A program made the translations under genes and the position numbers. From assembly GCA_035263865.1 (NCBI GenBank), contig DATFQX010000052.1, forward strand, positions 29,101 through 93,100: DNA of 64,000 nt, given 5' to 3'. The notes beneath the pieces are model-generated. The model had not been told where the DNA came from, did not search any database, and saw nothing but the letters and a program-made list of their open reading frames with translations. Origin of the DNA: VAZQ01 sp035263865. GTDB lineage: Bacteria; Pseudomonadota; Alphaproteobacteria; Rhizobiales; Xanthobacteraceae. Of this stretch, positions 17,568 to 25,470 are shown one piece after another. The number at the start of each line of letters is the position of its first letter. Position 1 is the first letter of the stretch.

Positions 17568-19235
17568 TTAGTTGAGCGGTTCGACCTTGATTACCGCCGC
17601 GCCCAGATTGTTTCCAATCCACAGCGTCACCGGCGATTTGCGATCGTCGACGAACACCCGGCGAATGTTGCTGGAGCGCGGCAGGAGATAATTCGTCCAT
17701 TCACCGCTCTTGGGATCGAGCCGACCGACGCGGTCGGAGAATGTATTAGCCTCCCAGACCTCGCCGTTGTGGTCGGCGAGAACGTCATAGGGCGCTTCCC
17801 ACGCAAGCGGCTTTTTCCATTCGGTGATCGTCTCGGTGGCGGGATCGAACATGCCGACGCCATTGGCGCCATACTCGGCAAACCATAGTCGGTTTTGCGA
17901 ATCGACGCGCCCGCGCCGCGCCCGTGCGTTCGACGTCGGTGTCGGATAGAACGCGAGCTTGCCGGTCTTCGCGTCGATCTTGCCGATGCCGCCAAACGGG
18001 AACTCGAGGATGTAGGCGTTGTTCTGCTGATCGGCGTAGATCCCGTAGATGCCGATCGGGCGATTGTTGACCGGATCGCGGAAGCTGCCGAGGTTCTCGT
18101 ATTTGCCCGTTGCGAGGTCGAGCCGCATAACCTGCGAGCGGTCCGTGTTCTTGACCCAAGCCTTGCCATCGACCTTCGTGGCCGCGACCGAGAAGTGCGA
18201 CTGCTGCGTAGCGTCCGTCTGCCATTCGTCCGGCACCGGAAAAATTTTGAAGGTCTCAGTCGTGCGATCGAAGCGCGCCATCCCCGTCTGATACATCAGG
18301 CCGACCCAGAGATAGCCGTCCGCGTCGATCTCGAGATCGAGGGTCCCTTTGGGATGATTGAGCTTCTGCACGGGAATCGTAAAATCCGTCACTTTTCCGG
18401 TGTTTGGGTCGAGCTTGGACAGGAACTGCTCGCCGAAATGCGAGAACCAGACCGTGCCGGTGGGATCGACAATGACGTCGTGGGGCTGAATCTCTTTCCG
18501 CGGAAGATCGTATTCCGTGATGATGACCCGCGTCGCGCGTCCGGTCGGACGCGGTGAGATTTTGGGCTCGAAGTCATGCGTAGACTGCCGGCTGAGATTG
18601 ACGCTCGCGAGATAGTCCGCGAGCTTTTCTGCGATGGCACGGTTGACGGCCGGCCGCCGGTGCTCGCCGACGAGCCGCTGTGGTTGCAGATCGGAGGCGC
18701 CGGGATAGTAGCCGCTCATGCGCTCGAACACTTTGAGGAAATCAGCCGCGGTGTGTTTGGATTCGAATATCCTGCGTAGCGAATGGCAATCCGCGCAGTT
18801 GAGCAGCGCCCTTTTGAGATCCTGGGGCCCCGGCACGCTGGCCATCCACTCGGAATTCGTTAGTTGGTCGGTTGTGACCGCAGTCGTCTTGAGCCGCAGG
18901 TCGGCCCTCGTCGCTTTGCCGGGCGCGAGCTCAATGAGGCCCAAACCCTCTAACGCGTAGCCAGCGGCCCTGATCGTGAGCTCGTAACGGCCGCCCTCCA
19001 ATCGATCCGCTGGAAAGGCGTAATCGCCCTTGGCATCGCTTACGACCGTGACTGTGATCGTTCCGCCCGGCTTTTTGGCGCTGACGAGGACGCCCTCCAT
19101 CGCCCCGTCCCGGTCGGACGTGACTTTGCCAACGAGCGCAGGCGGTGCCATCTGCGCGAGCGCGGGCATTGCTGACATGCACAGGCATGCCGCAAAAGCC
19201 GCCGCCGGGACGCGGGCAATGAGCCGTGTCGACAT
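17568..19235 (-). CDS. Exported CXXCH heme / beta-propeller (Vgb lyase-like) protein with CarboxypepD_reg domain
   Basis: 555 residues from the ATG at 19235, which follows CAGGAG. Domains in order: signal peptide ending MPALAQ; a carboxypeptidase regulatory-like beta domain (residues about 30-110, GVLVSAKKPGG and DAKGDYAFPADRL); a cytochrome c-type segment with heme motif CADCH (about 165); then six or seven propeller blades similar to virginiamycin B lyase, repeating patterns such as PHDVIVDPTGTVWFSHF and VDSQNRLWFAEYGANGVG. It should act in the periplasm. Similar fused proteins exist in acidobacteria and proteobacteria; catalytic role uncertain. Confidence 0.85.
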   Translation of the reverse strand: MSTRLIARVPAAAFAACLCMSAMPALAQMAPPALVGKVTSDRDGAMEGVLVSAKKPGGTITVTVVSDAKGDYAFPADRLEGGRYELTIRAAGYALEGLGLIELAPGKATRADLRLKTTAVTTDQLTNSEWMASVPGPQDLKRALLNCADCHSLRRIFESKHTAADFLKVFERMSGYYPGASDLQPQRLVGEHRRPAVNRAIAEKLADYLASVNLSRQSTHDFEPKISPRPTGRATRVIITEYDLPRKEIQPHDVIVDPTGTVWFSHFGEQFLSKLDPNTGKVTDFTIPVQKLNHPKGTLDLEIDADGYLWVGLMYQTGMARFDRTTETFKIFPVPDEWQTDATQQSHFSVAATKVDGKAWVKNTDRSQVMRLDLATGKYENLGSFRDPVNNRPIGIYGIYADQQNNAYILEFPFGGIGKIDAKTGKLAFYPTPTSNARARRGRVDSQNRLWFAEYGANGVGMFDPATETITEWKKPLAWEAPYDVLADHNGEVWEANTFSDRVGRLDPKSGEWTNYLLPRSSNIRRVFVDDRKSPVTLWIGNNLGAAVIKVEPLN

Positions 19236-19378
19236 GGCATGCTCCTGATAGGACATCCGATCTGCGGTGCGGTCGCGCATCTGCAATGACCAAAGAAGCA
19301 TAGCATACGTGAGATGAGCGGTCTCACCGGCGTAACGTCGGGTATTGGGCTTCGGCGCTGTGGCGGCGCAGGGACTGC

Positions 19379-20668
19379 CTATGCATCAGGATCGAGCGTG
19401 AACAGCTCCTGCGGGTGGGCGACGCCGCGTAGCGCGTAGCGTCCCACCGAAACCAGGCGGCGTCGCATGCCGTCGACCTCGGCAAAGGCCGAGGATGTCA
19501 GAACGGGCTGATCCACTGAGCGGCACATCGCTGCAATGCGACTTGCCTCGTTCACGGCCGGACCAACGACGGTAAAGTCCAGCCGCTCGCGGCTCCCGAC
19601 ATTGCCATAGAAGACTTCGCCGACGTGCAAGCCGAGATACATCTCGGTGACCGGCTTGCCGGCGGCTGCCCGGCGTCTGTTCAATTCGGCGATTTCCTCC
19701 TGCGCGGCAATCGCCGCGGATAATGCGGAGCTGCATGCGTGGGCGCGGTCTTCGGCGGTGAAGATCGCCAGCGTGCCGTCGCCGATCAGCTTGAGGACGT
19801 CGCCGCCATTCTCGTGAATGGCCGAGACGATTGCATCGGCGTAATCGTTGAGCAACGGGATGACCTGTTCGGGTGCGGTGTCGGTGATCCGCGTGAACCC
19901 GCGTAAATCGCTGAACCAAACGACGGCATCGATGCGTTCGGTGATTCCCCGCACGATCTTCCCGCTGAGCACGCGCTGGCCGGCGTCGCGGCCGAGATAG
20001 GTTTGCATCAGCGTTCCGGTCATGCGCACGAGCGCGGCCGCCTTGAACGCCAGCGCAAGCGTGGGGACCACGCGGGTGAGCGCTGCGACATCCGCATCGG
20101 CGAAACCCTCGGGTTGCGCGGTCACCCACGAGGAGTACACGCAATCCATTTCGCCGATGACCCCTTCGGGCGCGAAGCGATTGATGATGGCGACGTACTC
20201 GGTCATGCCCGCGGCCCGAAAATCCCGCAGGACCGGAAACTCGGATTCGGTTTCGGCCGTGACGCGCCTGCGCAGCAAGCTCTCCCCGGTCTCCAGCAGT
20301 CGGAAGAACGGACTTGCACGCCAGCGTGCGTCGGTCCAGCCCGGTTCGCTAGTGACCTGCCGGTGAGCGAAGCGCAACGGCGACGAGAGCCGCGGGTCCG
20401 ACGCGGCTCCCGGCGAGCCGGTGCGCCCATATTCCTGCACGGCGGGCTCTGACGGGTCCTGCCCCCAACGGACCACGCGGCCCTCGTACACAGGGTGCAG
20501 CGTGTCGATGAGCAGCAGCGCGCGGCTGATCGGCAAGCTGGCGGCAACGGCGCGCTCGCAGAATCCATTCACCAGCGCTGCCTCCGGCTCGCCGCGCAAG
20601 CCTGCCTTGGCGAGCCATGCGTTCAACGCCTTGATGTCGTCCTCGGCAATCATGTTCATCCCAGACAT
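19379..20668 (-). CDS. Class III adenylate/guanylate cyclase
   Basis: 429 residues from the ATG at 20668; 20659 is an alternative. The N-terminal half (about 1-210) is a sensor-like region found in rhizobial cyclases, unnamed here. The C-terminal catalytic domain has both metal aspartates (VVWFSDLRGFT and LKLIGDGTLAIF) and GLHVGEVFYGNVGS, with VVGPAVNEASRIA carrying the transition-state asparagine. No membrane segment. It should make cAMP. It is divergent from the Rieske protein gene, 184 bp between starts. What it senses is unknown. Confidence 0.9.
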   Translation of the reverse strand: MSGMNMIAEDDIKALNAWLAKAGLRGEPEAALVNGFCERAVAASLPISRALLLIDTLHPVYEGRVVRWGQDPSEPAVQEYGRTGSPGAASDPRLSSPLRFAHRQVTSEPGWTDARWRASPFFRLLETGESLLRRRVTAETESEFPVLRDFRAAGMTEYVAIINRFAPEGVIGEMDCVYSSWVTAQPEGFADADVAALTRVVPTLALAFKAAALVRMTGTLMQTYLGRDAGQRVLSGKIVRGITERIDAVVWFSDLRGFTRITDTAPEQVIPLLNDYADAIVSAIHENGGDVLKLIGDGTLAIFTAEDRAHACSSALSAAIAAQEEIAELNRRRAAAGKPVTEMYLGLHVGEVFYGNVGSRERLDFTVVGPAVNEASRIAAMCRSVDQPVLTSSAFAEVDGMRRRLVSVGRYALRGVAHPQELFTLDPDA

Positions 20669-20851
20669 TGGGCCGCGACCCCGCTCCCTGCTTACTGAAA
20701 ATGCAAAGGCCGCTGCGCGAACTCCTGTGCGCCGGTGAGCTGGCATTCTTATTATGCGGGAATTAAGTGGAGGAGAGAATGTACGGCTCGAGGTCCGACT
20801 GAGTTCAGGGTCGGATACCTGGTTCCAACGATTAGCTCACGCAAATCGCCC

Positions 20852-22633
20852 ATGGATGCTCCGGTCACGAACTTCGTCCGCGCGGGTAGCTTCGAGGAGC
20901 TTAAGGTCAAAGGACGGCTCGTGGTGCGCGGGGCGCATCGTCCGATTCTCGTCGTTTACGACCGAGGGCGCGTCTTCGCTTTTGACAATCGCTGTCCGCA
21001 CATGGGGTTTCCGCTCGACCGTGGAAGCATCGAGGACGGCATTCTGACCTGCCACTGGCACCACGCGCGCTTCGATCTCGCAAGCGGCTGCACTTTCGAT
21101 CTGTGGGCGGACGATGTGCCGACCTGTCCCACCGAGCTGCGTGGCTCCGAGATCTGGGTGAAGCCCACCTTCGCTCAAACCGACCCGGCGGAACACTGGC
21201 GCCGCCGGCTGCACGACGGCCTGACCCACGATCTCGGCCTTGTTATCGCCAAGGCAGTCCACGGCGAGCTCGCCGCCGGCATGCCGCCGCCGGACGTCAT
21301 TCGGCAGATCGTGTTGTTCGGCGCGCGCAGTCGTGATGGCTGGGGCGTGGGCCTCACGATTCTCACCGCGCTCGCAAATCTTCTACCGCTCCTACCGCAG
21401 GAAGAGGTCTACCTCGCCCTCTTCCATGGCGCCCGCCGTGTCGCGGATGATTGCGAGGGGCAAGCGCCGCGCCAGGAGCGTGCGCCGCTTGCGAGCCAGC
21501 CCGACCTTGCCACGCTTAAGCGCTGGCTGCGGCGTTGGACGGCTGTGCGCCATCGCGAGGCTGCCGAGCGCACCGTGCTGACGGCCATCACGAGCGCAAG
21601 CGCGCCGGCAGAACTCGCCGGCCTCCTGCTGGCAGCCGAGACAGATCGCGCCTTCGCCGACAGCGGACACTCGCTCGACTTTATCAACAAAGCATTCGAG
21701 TGCCTCGACCTCATCGGCTGGGAGCACGCTGCCGCTGTGCTGCCGACCGTTATCGGTCAGATGGTTGCCGCGCGCGGCGCCGAGGAGTCGACCGCTTGGC
21801 GCCAGCCGGCAGATCTCATTGCGTTATGCCAGAAGACCGCGAGCGAGCTGTCCGCCCTGTTCGCTACCGCTCGAGCTCGGGCCTGGTCGGATCATGCAGC
21901 GCTCGCCCGCACACTCCTTTGCGATGATGCTCTCGCCATTATGGATGCGCTCAAGGCAGCCGTGAGCGCGGGCGCCTTGCCCGCCGACCTCGGTCGTTCG
22001 CTCGCCTACGCGGCGGCGCTCAGGGTCGCTTACTTCGGCAGCGCCAACGAGCACTCGGACTGGGAAACCGCCCACCATGTCTTCACCTATGCCAACGCCG
22101 TTCATCAGATGGTGAAGCGAGTTGGGATCGCCGATTCCGACCGTCATGCCGAGGCCTTGCGCAGCATCCTGCACGGGGCGATGGCGCTCTACCTCGCCCG
22201 CTATCTCAACGTCCCGCCCGCGCGCATCCCCGGCGAGAGCGGCGACCTGCTCGATGAACTTCCCACCGATATCGAGGCGCTCCGGGGCGCGCTGCTCGAT
22301 GCCTTCGACCGGCAACGGCAGATCGAGCGGGCCGCGCGTTTGGTGGCGCGTCATTTCTCGCTCGACCATCCGCCGCAGGCGCTCATCGCCACACTGGCTC
22401 GCGCGCTGCTGCGAGAGGACGCCGGCTTTCACGCGTATCAGATGCTGGAAGCAGGCGTGCGCCAGTTCGCCGAGTGGGGCAACACCCGCGAGGGCTCGCA
22501 CATTCTGATCGCCGTCGCTCGCTACCTTGCCGCCCATTCACCGACCGAGCGCGCGGCGCTGCAGACCGCGGATATTGCCCGCCGGCTCATGCGCGGCGGG
22601 GAGCTTCATCAGGAAGCCGCCACGGCTCGGTAA
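20852..22633 (+). CDS. Rieske [2Fe-2S] protein fused to a large helical domain
   Basis: 593 residues from the ATG at 20852; a longer frame to 20735 overlaps the cyclase promoter region. Residues about 10-105 form a Rieske domain with CPHMGFPLDRG and CHWHHARFDL, giving the two Cys and two His ligands. The remaining 480 or so residues are alanine/leucine-rich helices without a hydrolase or oxygenase catalytic-domain pattern I can name; HHVFTYANAVHQM and RSILHGAMALYLARYL are the most conserved-looking parts. Histidines there could hold a metal. Unlike ring-hydroxylating oxygenases, no 2-His-1-carboxylate motif is evident. Function unknown. Confidence 0.8.
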   Translation: MDAPVTNFVRAGSFEELKVKGRLVVRGAHRPILVVYDRGRVFAFDNRCPHMGFPLDRGSIEDGILTCHWHHARFDLASGCTFDLWADDVPTCPTELRGSEIWVKPTFAQTDPAEHWRRRLHDGLTHDLGLVIAKAVHGELAAGMPPPDVIRQIVLFGARSRDGWGVGLTILTALANLLPLLPQEEVYLALFHGARRVADDCEGQAPRQERAPLASQPDLATLKRWLRRWTAVRHREAAERTVLTAITSASAPAELAGLLLAAETDRAFADSGHSLDFINKAFECLDLIGWEHAAAVLPTVIGQMVAARGAEESTAWRQPADLIALCQKTASELSALFATARARAWSDHAALARTLLCDDALAIMDALKAAVSAGALPADLGRSLAYAAALRVAYFGSANEHSDWETAHHVFTYANAVHQMVKRVGIADSDRHAEALRSILHGAMALYLARYLNVPPARIPGESGDLLDELPTDIEALRGALLDAFDRQRQIERAARLVARHFSLDHPPQALIATLARALLREDAGFHAYQMLEAGVRQFAEWGNTREGSHILIAVARYLAAHSPTERAALQTADIARRLMRGGELHQEAATAR

Positions 22634-22697
22634 CGAGCATGGGCTCATGGCGTGTCGATCCGCCAGCCACCGTCGCGAGACGTTGCACTCGTCCTCA

Positions 22698-23042
22698 TTA
22701 TTCGACAGCGGAATTGCTGCGCCAATTTTCCGGAGTGCTGCATTTCTTGATGTGGGCGCTTGCTTCGATCACCTTGAGATCTTCTTGGGCCGTGACGTAG
22801 TCAGTCTCGTAGGCGATCGCGTTGACGAAAGTGCCGCCGGTGCTTTGCTCGGCCTTGTCCATCAGCAGCTTGAGTTCCTGCACCCGCGCCTGCCGAGCCG
22901 TTCGTTGGGCGGCGAGCTGCTCGCAATCAAGGAACTGAAATTGACCGGGATCAGCAAACACGGTGACTGGATATTCGAACGCTGACGCACACGCGGCCAA
23001 CAATGTGGGAAAAATTAATGCGATAAACGTTGCAATTCGCAT
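22698..23042 (-). CDS. Small lipoprotein of unknown function
   Basis: 114 residues. N-terminus MRIATFIALIFPTLLAAC is a lipoprotein signal with lipobox LAAC. The mature part contains DCEQLAAQRTARQARVQELK, a coiled-coil-like helix, then AEQSTGGTFVNAIAYETDY and a C-terminal cysteine. Similar short lipoproteins occur in Bradyrhizobium-like genomes. It would sit on the inner or outer membrane. No operon partner is obvious. Confidence 0.75.
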   Translation of the reverse strand: MRIATFIALIFPTLLAACASAFEYPVTVFADPGQFQFLDCEQLAAQRTARQARVQELKLLMDKAEQSTGGTFVNAIAYETDYVTAQEDLKVIEASAHIKKCSTPENWRSNSAVE

Positions 23043-23083
23043 GGAATGATCTTTGGCCCGTCAAGAATTGGCCAATTCCGCCG

Positions 23084-24571
23084 TTACATTAAGGCGGCAT
23101 GCGACGACGTGACTTTCGGCGTCGGTGTCGCGCGGGCGCGGATGACGGGCACAACTTGGATCATGCGAAGCAAGCGCGCCCGAAATCGCCCCATTCGGGA
23201 GCGTATTCCCACCAATCCATAGTGACGACCGCGAGCAAGACCCGTCCCTTGCATCACGAGGCGTAGGGGAGCCGTTATCCGCCAGCTCGTGGATTTGAGC
23301 AGCGCGTCTCTCTCGCGCCGCAGATGGTGGAGATTGGCATACAGTTCTGCGACTGCCGAATCATCTTCCCATTGAAAAGATGTCATCGTTACTCGCGCCG
23401 GCGTTTTAATAATCCATGCATCCATCAGGCGCTCCGTGTCAGCAGTGGGTACGAAAGCGTCGATCGGATCGAGAGCCGACCGGGCCGCATCCAACCTCCG
23501 CTGCAGGTAGTTCTGCAGCCAGCGGCCGTCGGTCAGCAGCGGTGCTGGCACCAGGTAACGCTCGAGCATCCAAGCCAAAACGGTATCGAGGTTTGGAGAT
23601 TTGCGCTTCCCAAGTCGCGCGAAAAAGTTCTCGAATGTCGTTTCATCCGCGACATTGGACAATTCCGTTGAGGGTGGAGATCCGAGAATGCGGCCGAACA
23701 GCAATGCTTGATGGCCAACACTCGATGAAACACTCCAGACACCATCAACTCGCGGCACGAGAAATTGTGCAGGCGACTGGTATCGACGGAATTCGTCGCG
23801 AAAGATCAAGTTCGGAAATGTTCCGCGTAGCGCATCCAGGTTCGAGAGTGAACCGGATCGTCTGAGAACGGGTTCGCCATTGGGATGCTCCGTGACGATG
23901 ACCCCCACATCGTTGGGCGTAGCAGCCAAAACGTCATACAAATATTCGAACTGCGTACGGTAATTTGCCATCCCGTCGAAAGAAAATTCGTTCGAAATCT
24001 GCAGCGGAAGAAGACAAAGCCGATCAAAGCGGCTGCGAAAGTTGTGGCAACGAAATGGATCAAGAGCGCCGAGGGCCGCCGCCATCTGCGAACGAAACGC
24101 CGACACGAGCATACGCCCATCCGGCGTTATGAGATCCGCTAGCTTTCGTCTTCCGATCCTGCCGATCGCCGATCGTGCGCGCGTGCCGGCGTGATCGAAA
24201 TACTTGCTGAACGGGTAAGGATCTCGCCCGAACTGGCCTCGGTCAACGTGCAGCCGGAATGCGGTCAGCCACAGCTTGGCAAGATAGTTCGCCTCACCTG
24301 CAAAACCGATGACGACGTCCGGTTCGAAGCCGTTGACCTTCCGCGCCAGTACCTCCGCGATGACGCGGAGCGCCGGATGCCCTGCATCATCTTGAAGGGC
24401 CGTTTGATCCAAAGCGGTGGGGAGTTCGCCTAACTCTCTTAACCCTTCGGTACAATAAGAGTTCGTCCAACCAGACGGTCCGAAGCCCGGTCAATAGATC
24501 GGCTTTTCCGTTTTGTCTGGCCTCACGAAAAGTCGATTCAGGTCGACGTGCCAAACAACCTCAGACGACAT
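23084..24571 (-). pseudogene. Capsular-polysaccharide-synthesis-like protein with one in-frame TGA
   Basis: The frame opens at ATG 24571 (MSSEVVWHVDLNRLFVRPD), meets a TGA at 24493-24491 (codon 27, after KPIY), and continues PGFGPSGWTNSYCTEGLREL without another stop to 23084, about 495 codons. Only a TTG at 24412 would give a shorter intact protein, and it lacks a ribosome site. The body has VIVTEHPNGEP, GVWSVSSSVGHQALLFGR and a C-terminal STSWRITAPLRLV, as in capsule synthesis and glycosyltransferase proteins. Base composition is lower in GC than neighbours, suggesting transfer. Either a recent pseudogene or a read error at a TGG codon. Confidence 0.75.
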
Positions 24572-25036
24572 CAATCGCTACTCTCGCGAACCTTGCTGAA
24601 ACATGACGGCGAGATTAAAGCCGGCGTGACGGCGCCGATCTCATGGCCACGTTGCAGAAAAGCATCACGCTAATCGGAGACGAGGCTGAATGTTTGAAGC
24701 GAGTCCGTCACCCGCAAATTAACGGCGTTGATACGCGTCACGGTCAGGTATCGTTGGGGGCACTGGACTTTTGTCACCGTCGACGGCGATTTGTGAAGCG
24801 TGAGCGATGCGACCCTGCATAACGATGACGTAAAAACGTTCGGCTGCCGCCGTGGAGCGGAGAAGTTGATCGCTGGCTGATGGATTTTTGTTCGCGGCCG
24901 GCGTCCGCCGCGTATCGGGGCTGCCAGCTGAAAGCAATATTCAAGTGAAGTGGAATTACTCGAGCTAGGTGCTGGCCCTTTGTGTGGGAAGGGTCGCCGG
25001 GCAGGCCTGAGGGTCGTCTGATCGTCCACCGCCAGC
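24572..25036 (+). other. AT-richer non-coding stretch
   Basis: 465 bp between the interrupted capsule-like gene and the terminator at 25037. GC content is visibly lower than in flanking genes. The open frames here are short or of atypical composition and I see no domain. It may be the remains of transferred DNA. Confidence 0.4.
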
Positions 25037-25066
25037 AAAAAGCCCCGCCGGAGCGGGGCTTTTTTG
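25037..25066 (-). terminator. Rho-independent terminator, works in both directions
   Basis: Perfect stem AGCCCCGC (25041-25048) with GCGGGGCT (25053-25060) around a CGGA loop, flanked by an A-run on the left and a T-run on the right. On the minus strand it lies 10 bp after the stop of the 57-residue protein gene, so it ends that transcript. It could also stop plus-strand readthrough. Confidence 0.9.
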
Positions 25067-25076
25067 GCGCAGTGGC

Positions 25077-25250
25077 CTATTTTGCCGGCGCAACCTCTTT
25101 GACCGGAGTTTCTTCGGTCTTTTCGCGCTGTTCATTGGCATCGGTGAGGAGCCGATCGATGACGCCGGCGCGTTGCTCCTGCTTGATTCGGGCCTCTTGC
25201 GCTTTCTTCTGCTGCTCAGCGAAGAATTTGTAGTCGATTTCCCAACACAT
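25077..25250 (-). CDS. Small conserved rhizobial-type protein (57 aa)
   Basis: The ATG at 25250 follows GGAGG by six bases, which fixes the start. Sequence MCWEIDYKFFAEQQKKAQE then a highly charged helix ending in EETPVKEVAPAK. The MCWE/MCYE start followed by an aromatic-rich, then lysine-rich helix is a pattern I associate with many short hypothetical proteins of Bradyrhizobium-like bacteria. No membrane segment. Followed at once by a strong terminator, so it is a single-gene unit. Function unknown. Confidence 0.8.
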   Translation of the reverse strand: MCWEIDYKFFAEQQKKAQEARIKQEQRAGVIDRLLTDANEQREKTEETPVKEVAPAK

Positions 25251-25470
25251 TGGGTCCTCCATCGGTGATGGAACCAACGGCATAACAACGCCGACACGGT
25301 ACCACATTGTTCCGCGCTGTTGCTAGCGCCGGAGCGCATGCGTCGGTTCCGGGCCGGCCGCTTCGTCTCGACAAATCCGCGGGTTTGCACTGGGGAGCGC
25401 CCGCATCGTGGTACCATGCGCGTGCGGGGCAAGAGCTGGAGCCCCGCGTCAGGTTGCCACGAGCCTTTCC

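Noticed and set aside
24670..25038. 122-codon minus-strand frame in the AT-richer patch
   Set aside because: Crosses the strong terminator, low-complexity serine/threonine/arginine content, no start signal.
25037..25066. Possible attenuator for the SAM-cyclase gene
   Set aside because: Too far (about 400 bp) upstream and placed right after the stop of the minus-strand gene; terminator is the simpler reading.
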